From Molossus alvarezi (lineage: Eukaryota > Chordata > Mammalia > Chiroptera > Molossidae), in contig CM073893.1 in assembly GCA_037176705.1 (NCBI GenBank), positions 28,867,182-28,931,181 of the forward strand: a stretch of 64,000 nt of DNA, read 5' to 3'. Shown piece after piece: positions 22,935 through 35,229 of this stretch. Within the stretch, counting starts at the first letter, position 1. Each line of letters begins with the position of its first letter. The notes beneath the pieces were generated by a model. The model ran no database searches and had not been told where the DNA came from. It saw only the letters and a list, made by a program, of their open reading frames with translations. The position numbers and the translations under genes are program-made.

Positions 22935-23149
22935 TCTGGCCAGTGTAGCTCACTGGTTGAGCATCAACCCATGAATCAAGAGGTCGCCGGTTCAATTCCC
23001 GGTTAGGACATATGCCCACGTTGTGGGCCCGATCCCCAGTGGGGGGCATGCAGGCAGCCAATCAATGTTCTCTCTCATCAATATTTCCGTCTCTCTCTCC
23101 CTCTCACTTTCTTTCTCTCCAAAATCAATAAAGAAACAAACAAACAAAA
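22935..23149 (+). mobile_element. Ves-type SINE (shorter-body subfamily)
   Basis: TCTGGCCAGTGTAGCTCAC head, B box GGTTCAATTCCC, GGGGGGCATGCAGG block, AATCAATAAAG end. Perfect 13-bp TSD (AAAGAAATGTAAG) at 22922-22934 and 23150-23162. Confidence 0.93.
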
Positions 23150-23162
23150 AAAGAAATGTAAG

Positions 23163-24289
23163 GGCCTGGGTTCCTGGCCCTGTAACCTTGAGCCGAGGTC
23201 ATAAGTTCCAGCCTCTGATGAAAAATTATGGCAATGCAGACAAAGCTAACTCTTCCCTTCTTTAAAGTCTCTTCTCCCTTGTTGAAGATTAATGAACATG
23301 ACATTGTTCATACCCTGACTTCTGAGGCAGGTAGGGAAACACTGAAGTAGGCAGGAAGGGAAGGGACCAGGTTTATGTTATTTTTTCCTGCTTTAAAAAG
23401 TCCCAGTAGGGATCAAAGACAAGCCCTCTGTTCACAGTGAGCATACAAATAACTTAAGGCAATTCAACCTTGACATGCTGGAGCCTTCTGTGGAAGTTTT
23501 GCTTTCCCTTATTCTTAAGATTGGGGAACTAACTATGGTCAAGCATAAGTTACATACATACCCAGGGACTTCAGGGGCTGTGCTAGAACCAACCTGGGCC
23601 TTTGTGGCTCCTGGGCAGCTAGGGCAGGACAGATATTAATCTCTACCCTGAAGGTGCTGTCCCTCTGGAATCTACAAAGTAGGGTCTGGAGAATAAATTA
23701 GACACTCAGTAGTGGGAGGGGCTCAGGAAACAAAGCCTGGTTTGTCTTCTCTCCTCTGAGTTTGGTGTATGCACAATGCCTGCTGTGACCTCTCTCTCTG
23801 CTTCGCACTGGAGAGCAGTCAGGGCTGCTGAGGCAGTCTGTGCAGGGACACTAGAGTGGGGCTCGAGTCCATCATTCACAATCAGAGAGGCATCAGAGAA
23901 GTCTGCAGTCCTGGGGCCTCTGGCAGCTGTGCTTCCAAACATCCACTCAGTCTGTTTGGCCCACCTTGTTCCACTTTGAGGAATCCCAAGGTAGGCAATT
24001 AGAGCATCTGAGCCGAGGAAGGCGAAACTGCAGAATGACTGTGGCTTATATATGTGTTTCAGAAAGAAAGCGGTGATGCATTAAGGAAACAATCACTGCA
24101 TGTATTGTAGGAAATAGCGTGAGAGGGAGAAAATAAAACAGAATCCAAGGAAATAATTTAGGAATCATTTTAAATTGTCTATGCAGAAAAAGATGTTGAT
24201 TAGCTGGTCTAGCATAGTATCAAAGAAGCAGGACAGAGGGCTTGGTGATTTCAAGTTTCATGTGATGATCCATTGAAAGCTGATCTTCA
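23163..24289. other. GC-elevated unassigned segment
   Basis: Richer in G+C than its surroundings, especially 23540-24010. It contains an AATAAA at about 23691 followed by a C/T-rich stretch, a layout that could be an old LTR, but no TG/CA ends or TSD were found. No frame looks like a known protein. Confidence 0.3.
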
Positions 24290-25256
24290 GTTCTTTGACC
24301 ATTTCTCTACAAATAAATTCCTTTGGTCATAACCACAATCCTTTCATGACCAATAACTGCAATCTCTACATATTCTCAATTTCAAGGGTCTCACTGAACT
24401 CAGACCACCAGCCATTTTTCCAGCTCAATCTTTAGATTTTTTCCCCTGGCTTCAATGGTCCTCTAATCCTACCTGGACTTCTAGTACTCGAGGAAAACAA
24501 AAAAATCCAGACTGATGAGAACACCAGCCGCAATGACCAGTTTACAGATTGCATTTATTTTTTTTTTTTAATTGATTTTTAGAGAGAGAGGAAGTGAGAA
24601 GGAGAGAGAGATAGAAACATCGATTAGAGAGAACATCGATTGGCTGCCTCCTGCATGCCACCCACTGGGGATCGGGCCCACAACCTGGGCATGTGCCCTG
24701 ACCAAGAATTGAACCGGTGACCTCTTGGTGCATGGGTTGACACTCAACCACTGAGCCACACCGGCCAGACCAGACTGTATGTCTCTAGCCTCCTCATTCT
24801 CCCATGCATATATGTGATCACTTTATACTTTTCCTCTCTCCTCAGACTTTCAGCTTCTCTCATCTATTTGCAGTCCTAGCTTATAAAGTTTCCTATTTCA
24901 TGGAGAAAACAGAAAAAAAAATAAAAATTTCCATGACTGCCTTTCACTAAATCTACCCACCTATCTGCATCTGTGACCATTCACTCTGCCTTCTTCTTTA
25001 CTGTAGAAGAACTCGCCCCATCTAAGACCAGACTTCTATCTGTGCATGAGATTCCAGATCCCCCCACCAACATAGAGTTATTACTTCAGCAATCTATCTG
25101 TTCCTCTTCTGTATTAACTTTTCTTTCTTCCTTTTTTTTTTTTTTTTTTTTGGTATTGTGTCAGCTGTGCCAAAATACAAATATTGGCACGTGTTCCTCC
25201 TATATTCTCATTTTAAGAAAATCATCTTTTGATTTCACATCTTTCTTAGGTTATTA
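24290..25256 (+). mobile_element. L2 LINE relic, left part
   Basis: Apart from a SINE at 24555-24768, this stretch keeps the order of L2 coding-region blocks, such as TTTCATGGAGAAAACAG, CTACCCACCTATCTGCATC and TCTGTTCCTCTTCTG. It is interrupted by the L1 starting at 25257, and the L2 match resumes at about 26400. All frames are broken. Confidence 0.5.
24555..24768 (-). mobile_element. Ves-type SINE (shorter-body subfamily)
   Basis: Minus strand, CTGGCCGGTGTGGCTCAG head at 24768, B box GGTTCAATTC, tail T-run at 24559-24571. Imperfect TSD CAGATTGCAT (24545) and CAGACTGTAT (24771). Confidence 0.9.
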
Positions 25257-25930
25257 ATTCTGTTCTTTTTCTTAAATTTATCTTTATTGTTGAAAGTAAT
25301 ATAGATGTCCCCCTTTTTACCTCATTGACCCCCTTCCCGGCTCACGCCCCGCCCCATGCCTTCAACCACACTATTGTCTGTGTCCATTGGTTATGCATGC
25401 ATGCATATAAGTTCTTTAATATATCTCTTTCCACCCTCCCTTCCCCCTTTCCTCTGAACAGACTGTTCTTCAGTCTGTTCCCTGCTTTTATGTCTCTGGA
25501 TCTATTTCGTTCATTAGATTCCACATATAAGTGAGATCATGTGATACTTGTCTTTCTCTGATTGGCTTATTTTGCTAAGCATAATACTCTTCAGGTCCCT
25601 CCATGATATCTCAAAGGGTAATAGATACCTATTTTTTATAGCTGCATAGTATTCCATTGTGTAAACATACTCAGCTTTGTTACCCACTCATCTACTGACG
25701 GACACTTAGCGATTGTAAATAGGGCTACTATGAACATAGGGGTGCATATGTTCTTTCTGATTGGTGTTTCAGGCTTCTTAGGATACATTCCTAGAAATGG
25801 AATCACTGGGTCAAATGGAAGTTACATTTTTAACTTGTTGAGGAAACTCTATACTGTTTTCCACAGTGTTGCACCAATCTGCATTCCCACCAGCAATTTA
25901 CTATGGTTCCTTTTTCTCCACATCATAGGC
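25257..25930 (-). mobile_element. L1 3' part of a twin-primed (5'-inverted) insertion
   Basis: Reverse complement of the L1 ORF2 C-terminal region and 3' UTR. The 3' UTR (ATTGTTGAAAGTAATA, then ATGTCCCC) is at 25280, and the ORF2 end lies at 25690-25930. At about 25930 the sequence switches to the same L1 on the opposite strand. The non-coding end belongs to the same 3' UTR type as 10573 and 53981. Confidence 0.85.
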
Positions 25931-26388
25931 AGCATGATCTCAGACATCCCAAGTAGCAGAATTTTCACTAATACATTGCCTAGGGCAAGAGAAACAAAGG
26001 AAAAAAATAAACAAATGGGCTACATCAAAATAAAAAGCTTCTGTACAGCAAAAGAAACCATAAACAAAATGAAAAGGGATCACATTGTATGGGAGAACAT
26101 GTTTGTCAATGATACATGTGATGAAGGTTTAATTTCCAAAAAAAAAAAAAAAAAATGCAACTTAACTAGAGGAAGACAAACAATCCAATTAAAAATGGGT
26201 AAAGGACCTAAATAGACACTTCTTTAAAAAGGACATACAGATGGCCAAGATTCATATGAAAAATGCTCAAAGTCAGTAATCATCAGAGAGATGCAAATTA
26301 AAACAACAATGAGGTGTCACCTCACACCTGCCACATTGACTACCATCAATGAATCAACAAACGACAAGTGCTAGCAAGAATGTGTTGT
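25931..26388 (+). mobile_element. Inverted 5' segment of the same L1
   Basis: Plus-strand L1 ORF2 sequence from a SRIFTNTLPRARETKEK-type block through FCTAKETINKMKR and VWENMFVNDT to ACAAGTGCTAGCAAGAATG. In L1 order this segment ends almost exactly where the minus-strand segment begins (the AAGAATGTG/GATGTGG region), so the two halves were contiguous in the source RNA. That is the signature of twin priming. A poly(A) run at 26139-26154 replaces some coding sequence. The open frame 25730-26215 crosses the junction and is a chimera, not a gene. Confidence 0.85.
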
Positions 26389-26399
26389 CCTTTACTGTA

Positions 26400-26760
26400 A
26401 CATTTTTGTGAAATATTGGCTATAGGAATTGTTTCCAATTCCTTTCCTCTTATTCTCTATTAGAACCTATCTAATAAAGCTTTTATCTACACTATTTTAT
26501 CAAAAATACTCCTGTGAAATTATTATTATCTCTTTGCTAAATCTAATAATTTTCATTTTTGAAAAACATTCTCTGTATTACTTTAAGGACATCACGCTCT
26601 CCTGGTTTTCCTCCTACCTCATTGGTCTTCTTCTCAATTTTCTAATATATCTCTGTATCCACCTCTCTCCGGCTATGACATCATGCTTTCATATTCCAAA
26701 TCTTAGAAATACTCACTTCTCTAAGGGGAGGAACAAAAAGAGTCTGTCTATCACAGCACA
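26400..26760 (+). mobile_element. L2 LINE relic, right part
   Basis: Continues the L2 from 24290. The frame at 26429-26950 contains ITLSWFSSYLIGL, matching the L2 reverse-transcriptase region that normally follows the part seen on the left of the L1 insertion. Downstream of about 26650 similarity fades. Confidence 0.5.
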
Positions 26761-28115
26761 AAGCAATTTCTGCATTACTTTTGTATACTTACATTTTTGG
26801 GGACACATATACTTTGTGTCTTACTATCTTATCATTTTGGCAGCAAAAATAGGCTGTCCATTGTCCAGCACTAAAAGTTATTGCAATCAACACATCTTTG
26901 AATCAGCAGCAGTGATAGTAACAAAATCATTGGAGTACTTCATTCAATAGGCTGGTCTATTTTTCAGGACCATCAACCTCAAGATATTAACAGCAACAAA
27001 GGCAAATTGGAAAGCAAGTAGAACCTATAGCAAGCACTGACAGCCGACAGGGCAGATGCCTTCTGCCATTTCAGATAGCCAATAGGGACACACTTGGTAT
27101 GAAGTCAGAGATTCTTCCCAATATCACATACTTTCTTTATAGTACATACAAATTTATGTGGGTGTCCAGAAATGTACCCTCTAGAGTCCTGTGGATTAGA
27201 TGTTAAATGTCTAAACTTTAGGATAGCAAATCAAAATAAATTTTGGTAATTCGTGCTATCTCTTAATAAGCATAGTCGGTTTTACACTGAGGGTTGCTGC
27301 GTGTGAGGTTCAGCAATGTGGATTTCTTTTTCTAAGGTCTTCCAAATGCTAATAAAAACAGAGTATGCATGGAGAACGTTTGCAGATTAACTAGGACTGG
27401 CTGTGGATGCCTACCATCTGGTGCTACAAAGCATGCATGGATTAGTTATAACAGCAGAGAAAATGAAATGCTTTGCACAATCAGATGGTAAAATGGCAGT
27501 AATGATCTGTGCACATAATCGAAGTACAGTGTGCAGTAGACGGAATCCTGGCAGCCAGAAAGCAAGAAAAAAGCTAGAGTAATTCTAGTAATTCTACCAC
27601 TGGAAAGCTTACAAATTAATATTGTGGGGACATTACAATGTCCAACTGGGAACAGCATGCACTATATTCCATTGGAAAGTTAGAATTTAGAGAGGTAGCT
27701 GTTCTTTTATTTTCCACTAACTAGTATTTATTGGCAAGTCAAATATTGCACTAGAATTTGTAAAAATAAAGCAATAAAGTAAATTAATGTTTAGATTTTT
27801 ACATGTCTATAAACTGAAGAAATAGATACACACACATACAGACACACATATATATGTATATATATAAACAAATGAAGAACAATGAATGAATTTAAGCTAC
27901 CTCATAGTTTTTGGAAAATTATCATTTTACAGCATGTTCAAAAGAAACAGAATCATTAATGAAGGGGAAAAAAACAAGACGTTTTTATTTCTGAAAAGAG
28001 TATACATAAAAATATATTTACACCAATCAACAAATAGTGAGAAATTTCTGAGAAAATGAATATAAAATATATCTAACACACTGACACACATATACCCATA
28101 GAGAAAAGTCATTTT
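26761..28115. other. No gene seen
   Basis: AT-rich sequence with a CA/TA tract at about 27827-27865. No recognised repeat. Confidence 0.45.
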
Positions 28116-28129
28116 AAAGGTGAAGATAT

Positions 28130-28349
28130 TAGTCCGGCTGGTGTCGCTCAGTGGTTGAGCATTAGACCCATGCACCATGAGGTCACTGGTTCAATTCCTG
28201 GTCAGGACACATGTCCTGGTTGTGGGCCCGATCCCCAGTGGGGGGCCTGCAGTAGGGGACCAATCGATGTTCTCTCTCATTGATGTTTTTGTCTCTCTCT
28301 TTCTCTCCCTTCCTCTCTCTCTAAAATCACTAAAGAAAAAAAAATTTAA
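28130..28349 (+). mobile_element. Ves-type SINE (shorter-body subfamily)
   Basis: GTCCGGCTGGTGTCGCTCAG head, B box GGTTCAATTCC, GGGGGGCCTGCAG block, AAAATCACTAAAG end. TSD AAAGGTGAAGATAT at 28116-28129 and AAAGGTGAAGGTAT at 28350-28363, one mismatch. Confidence 0.92.
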
Positions 28350-28363
28350 AAAGGTGAAGGTAT

Positions 28364-30317
28364 ATATAGAAATTACATTTCCTTTAGCCTCTATATGCAT
28401 CTGTTAATAAATTACCCACAGATTTACTTTATAAGTCAGATAAAGCCATGCAATTTATAAGAAATGCAAATATATAAACATAGTAAACCCAACAAATGCA
28501 AGGTTATTAAAGATGTGCACCAGCCATGAAAATGAAAGGGATAAAGAAACTATAAGGATATTTGAGTAAATTAGTTATAACCCTAGGAAACAGAAACAAT
28601 GAATAATTGGTTTGAATAATTGGTTATGAAATGTGGTCAATGAAAGGTACTTGTGATCACAGGCACTGGAAAAAAATAGCTGTTCTTTCTGATAGCAGCT
28701 TCAAATAACCAAGTCACTTCAAATAACATGATTTGTAATGAATAAAGAAAAAAAGAAAGATGGCTGTATGTTTCATTATTAAACAAATGTATGATTAGCT
28801 AAAACATCAATTTGTTAAGCATCATTTTGAGAGAATTATCTTAAAGGAAATATACAATTAAAAATGAATGCAAGTGGTTGAGATATTTGAACTTCATTAG
28901 AAAGCTCTGTATGCTCTCCCAACAAATGGGGAAATGTTTAGAATTTAAAATCCTTTAAAAATTTTTTTTAAAGAACTAGATGTTTTAGGTGGCAGGAGAC
29001 TGGTTTAGATAGTTGGTCCTGAATGGCTGGAACAAGCATTTCACATCTCAAATGCATAAAAAAGAATGAGGCATAGATGCCTAGGTCACAGCAGAGTAAT
29101 ATTCAAGACCGTTCATTACAAAGAGAAGTGGCATGGGTAAATTAGGGGGTGAATATAGAGGCAAGCATGTTTTCAGAGCTAAGTGTGGAAACATCACCCA
29201 CTCCTAACACATACACTTTCTCATTTGAAAACCGGAAGCGGATATGCCCTGGCTGAAGGATGGGTGTGATTTCCTTTATTCATCGTTAACTGTAAATGTG
29301 AATCACATCTTCAAAATGCTCCACAGCAACGTCTACACTAGCATTTGACTAAACACCTGGGTGCTGTAATAATCTAGCCAAGTGTGACCTCCCAACACAG
29401 TGGGATTTTTTTTTCTTTTGTTTTAGGACTCTATTAAAGTATTGATCAACTTTATTGAGTAGAACCGACAAACCGCAACAGTGTTGTTAGAAAGACTTAA
29501 GTGTAGAGTATCTCAGGCAAACATGTCACGTGTGCCAGGGGAAGGAGGGTTCCTGTGTTTGAGAACTGGCACCTATCCACCTGCTACATGCTGAACAATT
29601 ATAGCCACATATAAATACTCTGTCTCAAGAAAATGGCTCCTTAAGGGGGCAACAGAGATTGACCTCTACCCATCTGAGAAATTATTTGAGCAAGATACTT
29701 TCAGCCAGCTAGTCACAGGTAAAGGTAGATAAGACAGGCCCAATATCGTAAACTACGTGAAGTTACCTAACACATCAGCATTGGATATTTAGAGATTCAT
29801 TTATGGGAGAGTGTTCATGAAGGGAGGAGTGAGCAGAAGGACTTTCTATTCTAAGGCCAATATCTTCAGGTCTTGGTCAGACAAGCGCACACCCAAATGC
29901 GTTGATGTCAGCATAATGCCAATGTCACATTTGAATTAATTCGGATCTGGCATGACAACCTCGTAGAACTGATGAATCTGTTATAAAAATGGTGCATTGC
30001 AGTTCCTTTCTTGACGCAGCAATGACTACCTATCATCAAAGATACCTACTCATTGTGGATATTAGGACCATTTGAATTTATTATGCAGAAGATTTGCCAA
30101 GATACTGTTACATTCCCTAATGCTTTGAAATGTCTATTATTTTGTCTTTATAAGGTAGACAACTTGATTTAATTTACATTCTAGATACTGTTAAAAAAAC
30201 TTAAGGACATTAAATTATACCTATTAAACCAGTTTGATTTTTCCCTTTGTGTTTAGACATTTGCCTTGATTCTATATCAAATTATTTCAGTTTCCACAGT
30301 TTTTATGTACATAGGTA
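28364..30317. other. Unique sequence, no gene
   Basis: No recognised repeat or coding region. 29540-30060 is less AT-rich than its surroundings but shows no open frame or known motif. Confidence 0.45.
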
Positions 30318-30664
30318 CAGACATACTTCAGAAATATTGCAGATTTATTTCCACACCGCCATCATAAAGAGAACATCACAAGAAAGTGGATCCCACCAAT
30401 CTTTGGTTTCCCAGCTCATGTAGAAGGTATGTTTATTACCAAACTGTAGTATATTAAAAATGCAATAGCATTTATGTCTGATAAGACCATGTACACACAT
30501 TAAAATTATTTTATTGTTAAAAAATGCTAACCATCTTCTGAGCATGTTGAAAATGATATCATTGGGCTTGCTCCATGCAAGATTACCACAAACCTTCAAT
30601 TTGTAAAAAACACAGTAACTATTACATGCAATAAAACAAAGCACAATACAACAAGGTGTGCCTG
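30318..30664. mobile_element. Tigger1-type non-autonomous DNA transposon
   Basis: About 347 bp with inverted ends: CAGACATACTTCAGAAATAT on the left and an AAGGTGTGCCTG end on the right, reverse-complementary in part. The interior keeps Tigger1 end-region blocks (TTTGGTTTCCCAG, AAAAAATGCTAACCATC, ACAAACCTTCAATTTG). The left flank ends in TA, the usual target. No transposase remains. Confidence 0.75.
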
Positions 30665-31299
30665 GACTGTGGAAGTCTGCTTATAATTGTTACAGCCAGT
30701 GTGTAACTGTTGCTACATTATACAGAATGCCAAGATAAAAGACAGGCAATCTATAATTTTGAATCAAGTTTGTGATTTTAAACACTTTTCCACAATCTGT
30801 TAGATCACGATCACCCTGGAATATTTTTTCACACCGTTTTTAACACTTAGGAGATTGCATGGCTCACTCTAATCCCATTATATAAGAGGTTGTATGATTA
30901 TCTGATGTTTGCTGCTTTTTGTTCTTTACTTCATTTTTGTCACTTTGTGCTGTCAGAATCATGCACCATAGATGCTGGAAATAAGCTTATCTTTAGTTTT
31001 GCTATCTTTTCTATTTAATGTGATCAAACAAAGTACCTACAGGAACACTCTATTACCACAGCTCATCCATGCTGCTAGATTTAGTTGCTTTAATCACAGG
31101 ACCATTGAATCGCTCATTCAGCACTGTGCTGCTTACTTTCAGGGAAATACGGATTGTTCCTGGCATTTGAGAGCTATATATTAACTCTCAAGATTAGTTC
31201 TGTCTTTGGACTCAAATTCTAAACAGTTGCCAAATAAGCTTCTTAGTACCCCTTTGAGATTGTGAGTAGAGCTTTATTCCAAAAGATAAATTTTCTCTT
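30665..31299. other. No gene seen
   Basis: AT-rich sequence without a recognised feature. Confidence 0.5.
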
Positions 31300-31785
31300 T
31301 TAATTAATTATTAACTAATTTTTATTTTTACTAAATTTATTGAAATGACATTGGTTAATAAAATTATATAACTTCCAAGTGTACAATTCTATAATACATC
31401 ATCTGTATATTGAATTGTGTGTTCACCACCCCAAGTCAAGTCTCCTATCATCATTTATTCCCCCATACCCTCTTCCACCTGCCCCACCCCCCTTCTCCAG
31501 CAATCACCACACTGTTGTCCATGCCCACGAGATTGATTTTCCTCCTTTATTTTCTTTCTTTTTTTGCTCAATCTCTCTACCTCCCCAGTCCCTTCATACC
31601 CCAAGAGCTGTCAGCCTGCTCTCTCTCTATGAGTCTGTCTCTAATTTGCTTGTTTGTTCATTTTGTTCATTAGATTCCATATATGAGTGAAATCATGTGG
31701 TACTTGTCTTTTTCTGACTGACTTTTTCCTTAGCATAATGCTCTCCAGGTCCATCCATGCTGTCGCAAAGGGTAATTGTTTTGAT
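31300..31785 (-). mobile_element. L1 3' end, older 3' UTR type
   Basis: Reverse complement of an L1 3' UTR with ATTGAAATGACATTGGTTAA near the end and the pyrimidine-rich tract at 31440-31620. It reaches into the end of ORF2 near 31680-31770 (CATATATGAGTGAAATCATG, then GTCCATCCATGCTGTCGC). 5'-truncated. Confidence 0.8.
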
Positions 31786-32249
31786 GACTTTGATGGAAAA
31801 GATTGTCAAATGTAATTATTCCACTATATTTTTTCAGAACATGTATTTTACACATTTATTTGTTTACTTATACATTATCTATCTCTTTATTATGTAGATG
31901 ACACATTTCTGGGAGATGAAACTTTATTTTATTATTTGTGCTGACCTGACCACCAACAATTTTTTTTTATATTTGAGGTATCTAATGAAGAGTTATTAAA
32001 AGCTTAAAAATATATATTGAATTGGTATTATGTCACTTAAACTACGTTATTATAATTTTACTCAATTGATATAAGAACACAATTGAACAATTTACTTTGT
32101 GACACAGTGGTATATACATTGCTTTGTGTGTGTGTGTGTGTTGTGTGGATTTAACACTCTCCTTAATTGTCCTTTTTGAAGTGATTAGTTTGTACCCAAT
32201 ATTGTTTTTCTTATTGCTGAAAACAACTTTTGAGATGCATTTTAAACTT
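31786..32249. other. AT-rich sequence with (GT)n
   Basis: Contains a (GT)n tract at 32126-32147. No gene. Confidence 0.5.
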
Positions 32250-33210
32250 GATTGGAGGACAATCAGAAGATGGCAGAATAGGAATTTTCAGCTCTTGTCC
32301 CCCGACCCCCTGCTCTGCACAGAAAACTAAATTAGACAACTACCCATTGAAGAAGGAGAATGTCACTTTATTGGGTTACCCTTCTCCCAGGCAGCACAAC
32401 TCAGGGGGGAGAGATATACCCCTGATTTCTCTCACGAGGAAGTAAGAGCGTAGTGAGTTCCAGTTTCACCATCTATTTGGGAGGCAAGAACACACTCATG
32501 AATAACCCATGATGAAAATAAATAAATAAAAAAAAACAAAAAACAAAAAACAAAAACAAAAACAGAAACAGAACACATCAAAATGGGATGGAGCAAAAGC
32601 AATTCTAAGAGGAAAGTTTATAGTGATAACTGCCTATATTAAAAATCAGAAAAAGAAAAGAAAGATCTCAAATTAACAACCTAACTTTGAACTTCATGAA
32701 ACTAGAAAAATAACCATCTAAACTCAAAGTTAGTAGCATAAAGGATACAATAAAGATTATCGCAGAAATAAATAAAATAGAGAATAGAAAAATGATAGAA
32801 AAGATCAACAAAACTAAGAGCTGTTTTTTTTGGGGGGGTATTTTTTGTGTGTGAGAAAAACAAAATTAACAAAACTTTATCTGGAATAACGAAGAAAAAA
32901 ATGAGAGAAATGCAAATATAAATGAAAGAGGGAACATTGTAACTTATAGCACAGTGATGCAAAAGATCATGAGACTACTATGAATAATTATATGCCAACA
33001 CCTGGATAACCTAGTTCAACTGGGAAAATTCCTGAAATCATACAACCTACTAAGAATGAATCATGAAGTAAAGAAAATCTAAACAGACCAATAATAAGTA
33101 AGTAGATTTAATCAGTAATAAAACACATACACACACACACACACAGCCAACAAAGTAAATCCCAGGATCAGATGGCTTCATGGGTTAATTCTACCAAAAA
33201 AATCAAAGTA

Positions 33211-33480
33211 GCCCTGGCCAGTTTGGCTCAGCAGTTAGAGTGACAGCCTGCTGTCCAGAGAGACCCGGGTTCAGTTCCCACTAAGGGCACGTATCTCGGT
33301 TGTAGTTTGTCCTCAGCCCTGGTTGGGTCGTGTGGGTGGCAACTACTTGATGTGTCCCTTTCATATCGATGTTTCTCTCTCTCTCTCTCCCTCCCATTAT
33401 ATCTGAACAAAATATCAAAAAATGTCCTCAGGTGAGGATTAAATAAATAAAATAATTAATAAATTAATTAATTAAATTAA
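33211..33480 (+). mobile_element. Ves SINE in old L1
   Basis: GCCCTGGCCAGTTTGG head, both promoter boxes, CT tract, and the long-Ves 3' end CCTCAGGTGAGGATTAAA, followed by an (AATT/AAAT)n tail to about 33480. Confidence 0.9.
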
Positions 33481-33637
33481 ATGAATGCCAATGCTTCTCA
33501 AACTCTTCAAATAAATAGGAGAGGGAATAATCCTAAACCTTTTTTCTGGAGCGGGAATAATCCTAAACACTTTATCTGAGGCCAATATTACTCTGATATT
33601 AAGGCCAGACAAGGACATGGTAAGAAATTAGAGGCCA

Positions 33638-33882
33638 GCCCTGGCCAGCGTGGCTCAGTTTGTTGGAGTGTCATCCCACACACCAAGAGGTGGTGAGTTC
33701 AATTCCTGGTCAGGGCATGTACCTAAGTCTCGAGTTTTGTCCCTGGTCAGGGAGTGTGTGGGAGGCAACAAATTGATGTTTCTCTCTCACATCAATATCT
33801 CTCCCTCTCTCTCTCTTTTTCTCTCTCTCTCTCTTACTCCCTTCCTTCCTCTCTTTCAATAAATAAAAAGAAAAGAAAAAGA
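33638..33882 (+). mobile_element. Ves SINE, first of two within one TSD
   Basis: GCCCTGGCCAGCGTGG head through a CT-rich body to an (AAAAG)n-like tail, immediately followed by another Ves at 33883. The left TSD AAGAAATTAGAGGCCA is at 33622-33637, but its partner is at 34220-34235, after the second Ves. Confidence 0.9.
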
Positions 33883-34060
33883 GCCCTGGCTAATTTGGCT
33901 CAGAAGTAGCACATCAACCCATGGAACAATGAGTAGCTAGTTCAATCCAGTCAAGGGCACGTACCTTGGTTGCTGTTTGTTCCTGGTCCTGCTTGGGGTC
34001 ATGTGGGAGGCAACCAGTTGATGTGTCCCTCTCACATCAATGATTCTCTCTCTGTCTGTC

Positions 34061-34141
<81 letters not shown>

Positions 34142-34219
34142 CTCTCACTCTGTCTGAAGACAAATAGAAAAATATCTTCAGGTGAGGATTAAAAAAAAAA
34201 GAAGAAGAAGAAAGAAAGA
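33883..34219 (+). mobile_element. Ves SINE, second of two within one TSD, with expanded (CT)n
   Basis: GCCCTGGCTAATTTGG head, an expanded (CT/TCTG)n tract (about 34043-34150), then CTTCAGGTGAGGATT and a long A/GAA-rich tail. The right copy of the 16-bp TSD follows at 34220-34235. Confidence 0.9.
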
Positions 34220-34967
34220 AAGAAATTAGAGGCCAATATCCCGAATAAACATAGATGCAAAAATCCTCAACAAAATATTAGCAAACAGAACTTAACAGCA
34301 CAGTAAAGGGATCATACATCATGATCAAGTGGGATTTATTCCTAGGATGTAAAGAAAGTTCAGAAATGCAAATCAATAATGTGATACACCACATTAGCAG
34401 AATAAAGAATAAGAGTCACATGATAATCTCATTAGATCCAGGAAAAGCCACATAAAAAAACTCTATCTTTTTATGATAGGAACAATCAACAAATTAGGTG
34501 GAGAAGTAATGAACCTCAACTTAATAAATGGTGTATCTGACAAACCCACAGAAGAGATCATACTCGGTGAAAGGCTGAAAGTTTTCTTCTAAGATCAGTG
34601 TGCTTACTCCCCGCTTCTGCTCATCCTAGTACTGAACGTCCCATCCAGAACTATCAGTCAAGAAAAATAAATACAAGGCATCCAAATCAAAAAGGGAGAT
34701 GTAAAATTGTCTGTTTGCAGATATGATATTATGGATATGGAATACAACAAATACTCCACCCAAAAACTGTTAGAACAAATAAACAAATTCAGTAAATTTG
34801 TAGAATATAAAATAAACATATAGAAATAACCAGTGCTTTTATAAATAAAAGTGCTTTTATAGTAAAGAGAAATTAAAAAAATAATTCAATTTAAAATAGC
34901 ATAAAAATAAAATACTTAAGAATAAACTTAACCAAGGACATGACATATCCACATATTGGAAATTATT

Positions 34968-35229
34968 ATTTTTTATTTTATTTATTTTTCATCCTCACCC
35001 GAGGACATTTTTCCATTTTTTGTTCAGATAGAGTGGGAGGGAGAGAGAGAAAGAGACAGAGAGAGAAACATCAATGTGAGAGAGACACATCGGTGGTTGC
35101 CACCCACACGACCCCAACCGGGGCCGGGGACAAACTGCAACTGAGGTACATGCCCTTAGCAGGAACCGAACCTGTCTCTCTCGGGGCAGTAGGCCGATGC
35201 TCTGACTGCTGAGCCAAACTGGCCAGGGC
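34968..35229 (-). mobile_element. Ves SINE, long form
   Basis: Minus strand, full length from AGCCCTGGCCAGTTTGG (35229) to the CCTCACCCGAGGACA 3' block and T-rich tail. TSD TGGAAATTATT at 34957-34967 and TGGAAATCATT at 35230-35240, one mismatch. Confidence 0.93.

Noticed and set aside
25730..26215. 161-codon open frame
   Set aside because: It spans the junction of two oppositely oriented halves of one L1, so it is a chance fusion of antisense and sense ORF2.
26429..26950. 173-codon open frame, the longest outside L1
   Set aside because: Its middle matches the L2 reverse-transcriptase region and the rest is AT-rich read-through. No start context, splice sites or conserved family were seen.
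33120..33145. Possible tandem array or CRISPR-like repeats
   Set aside because: This and the other arrays are dinucleotide microsatellites. No spaced direct repeats of CRISPR form occur in the window, and the DNA is mammalian.
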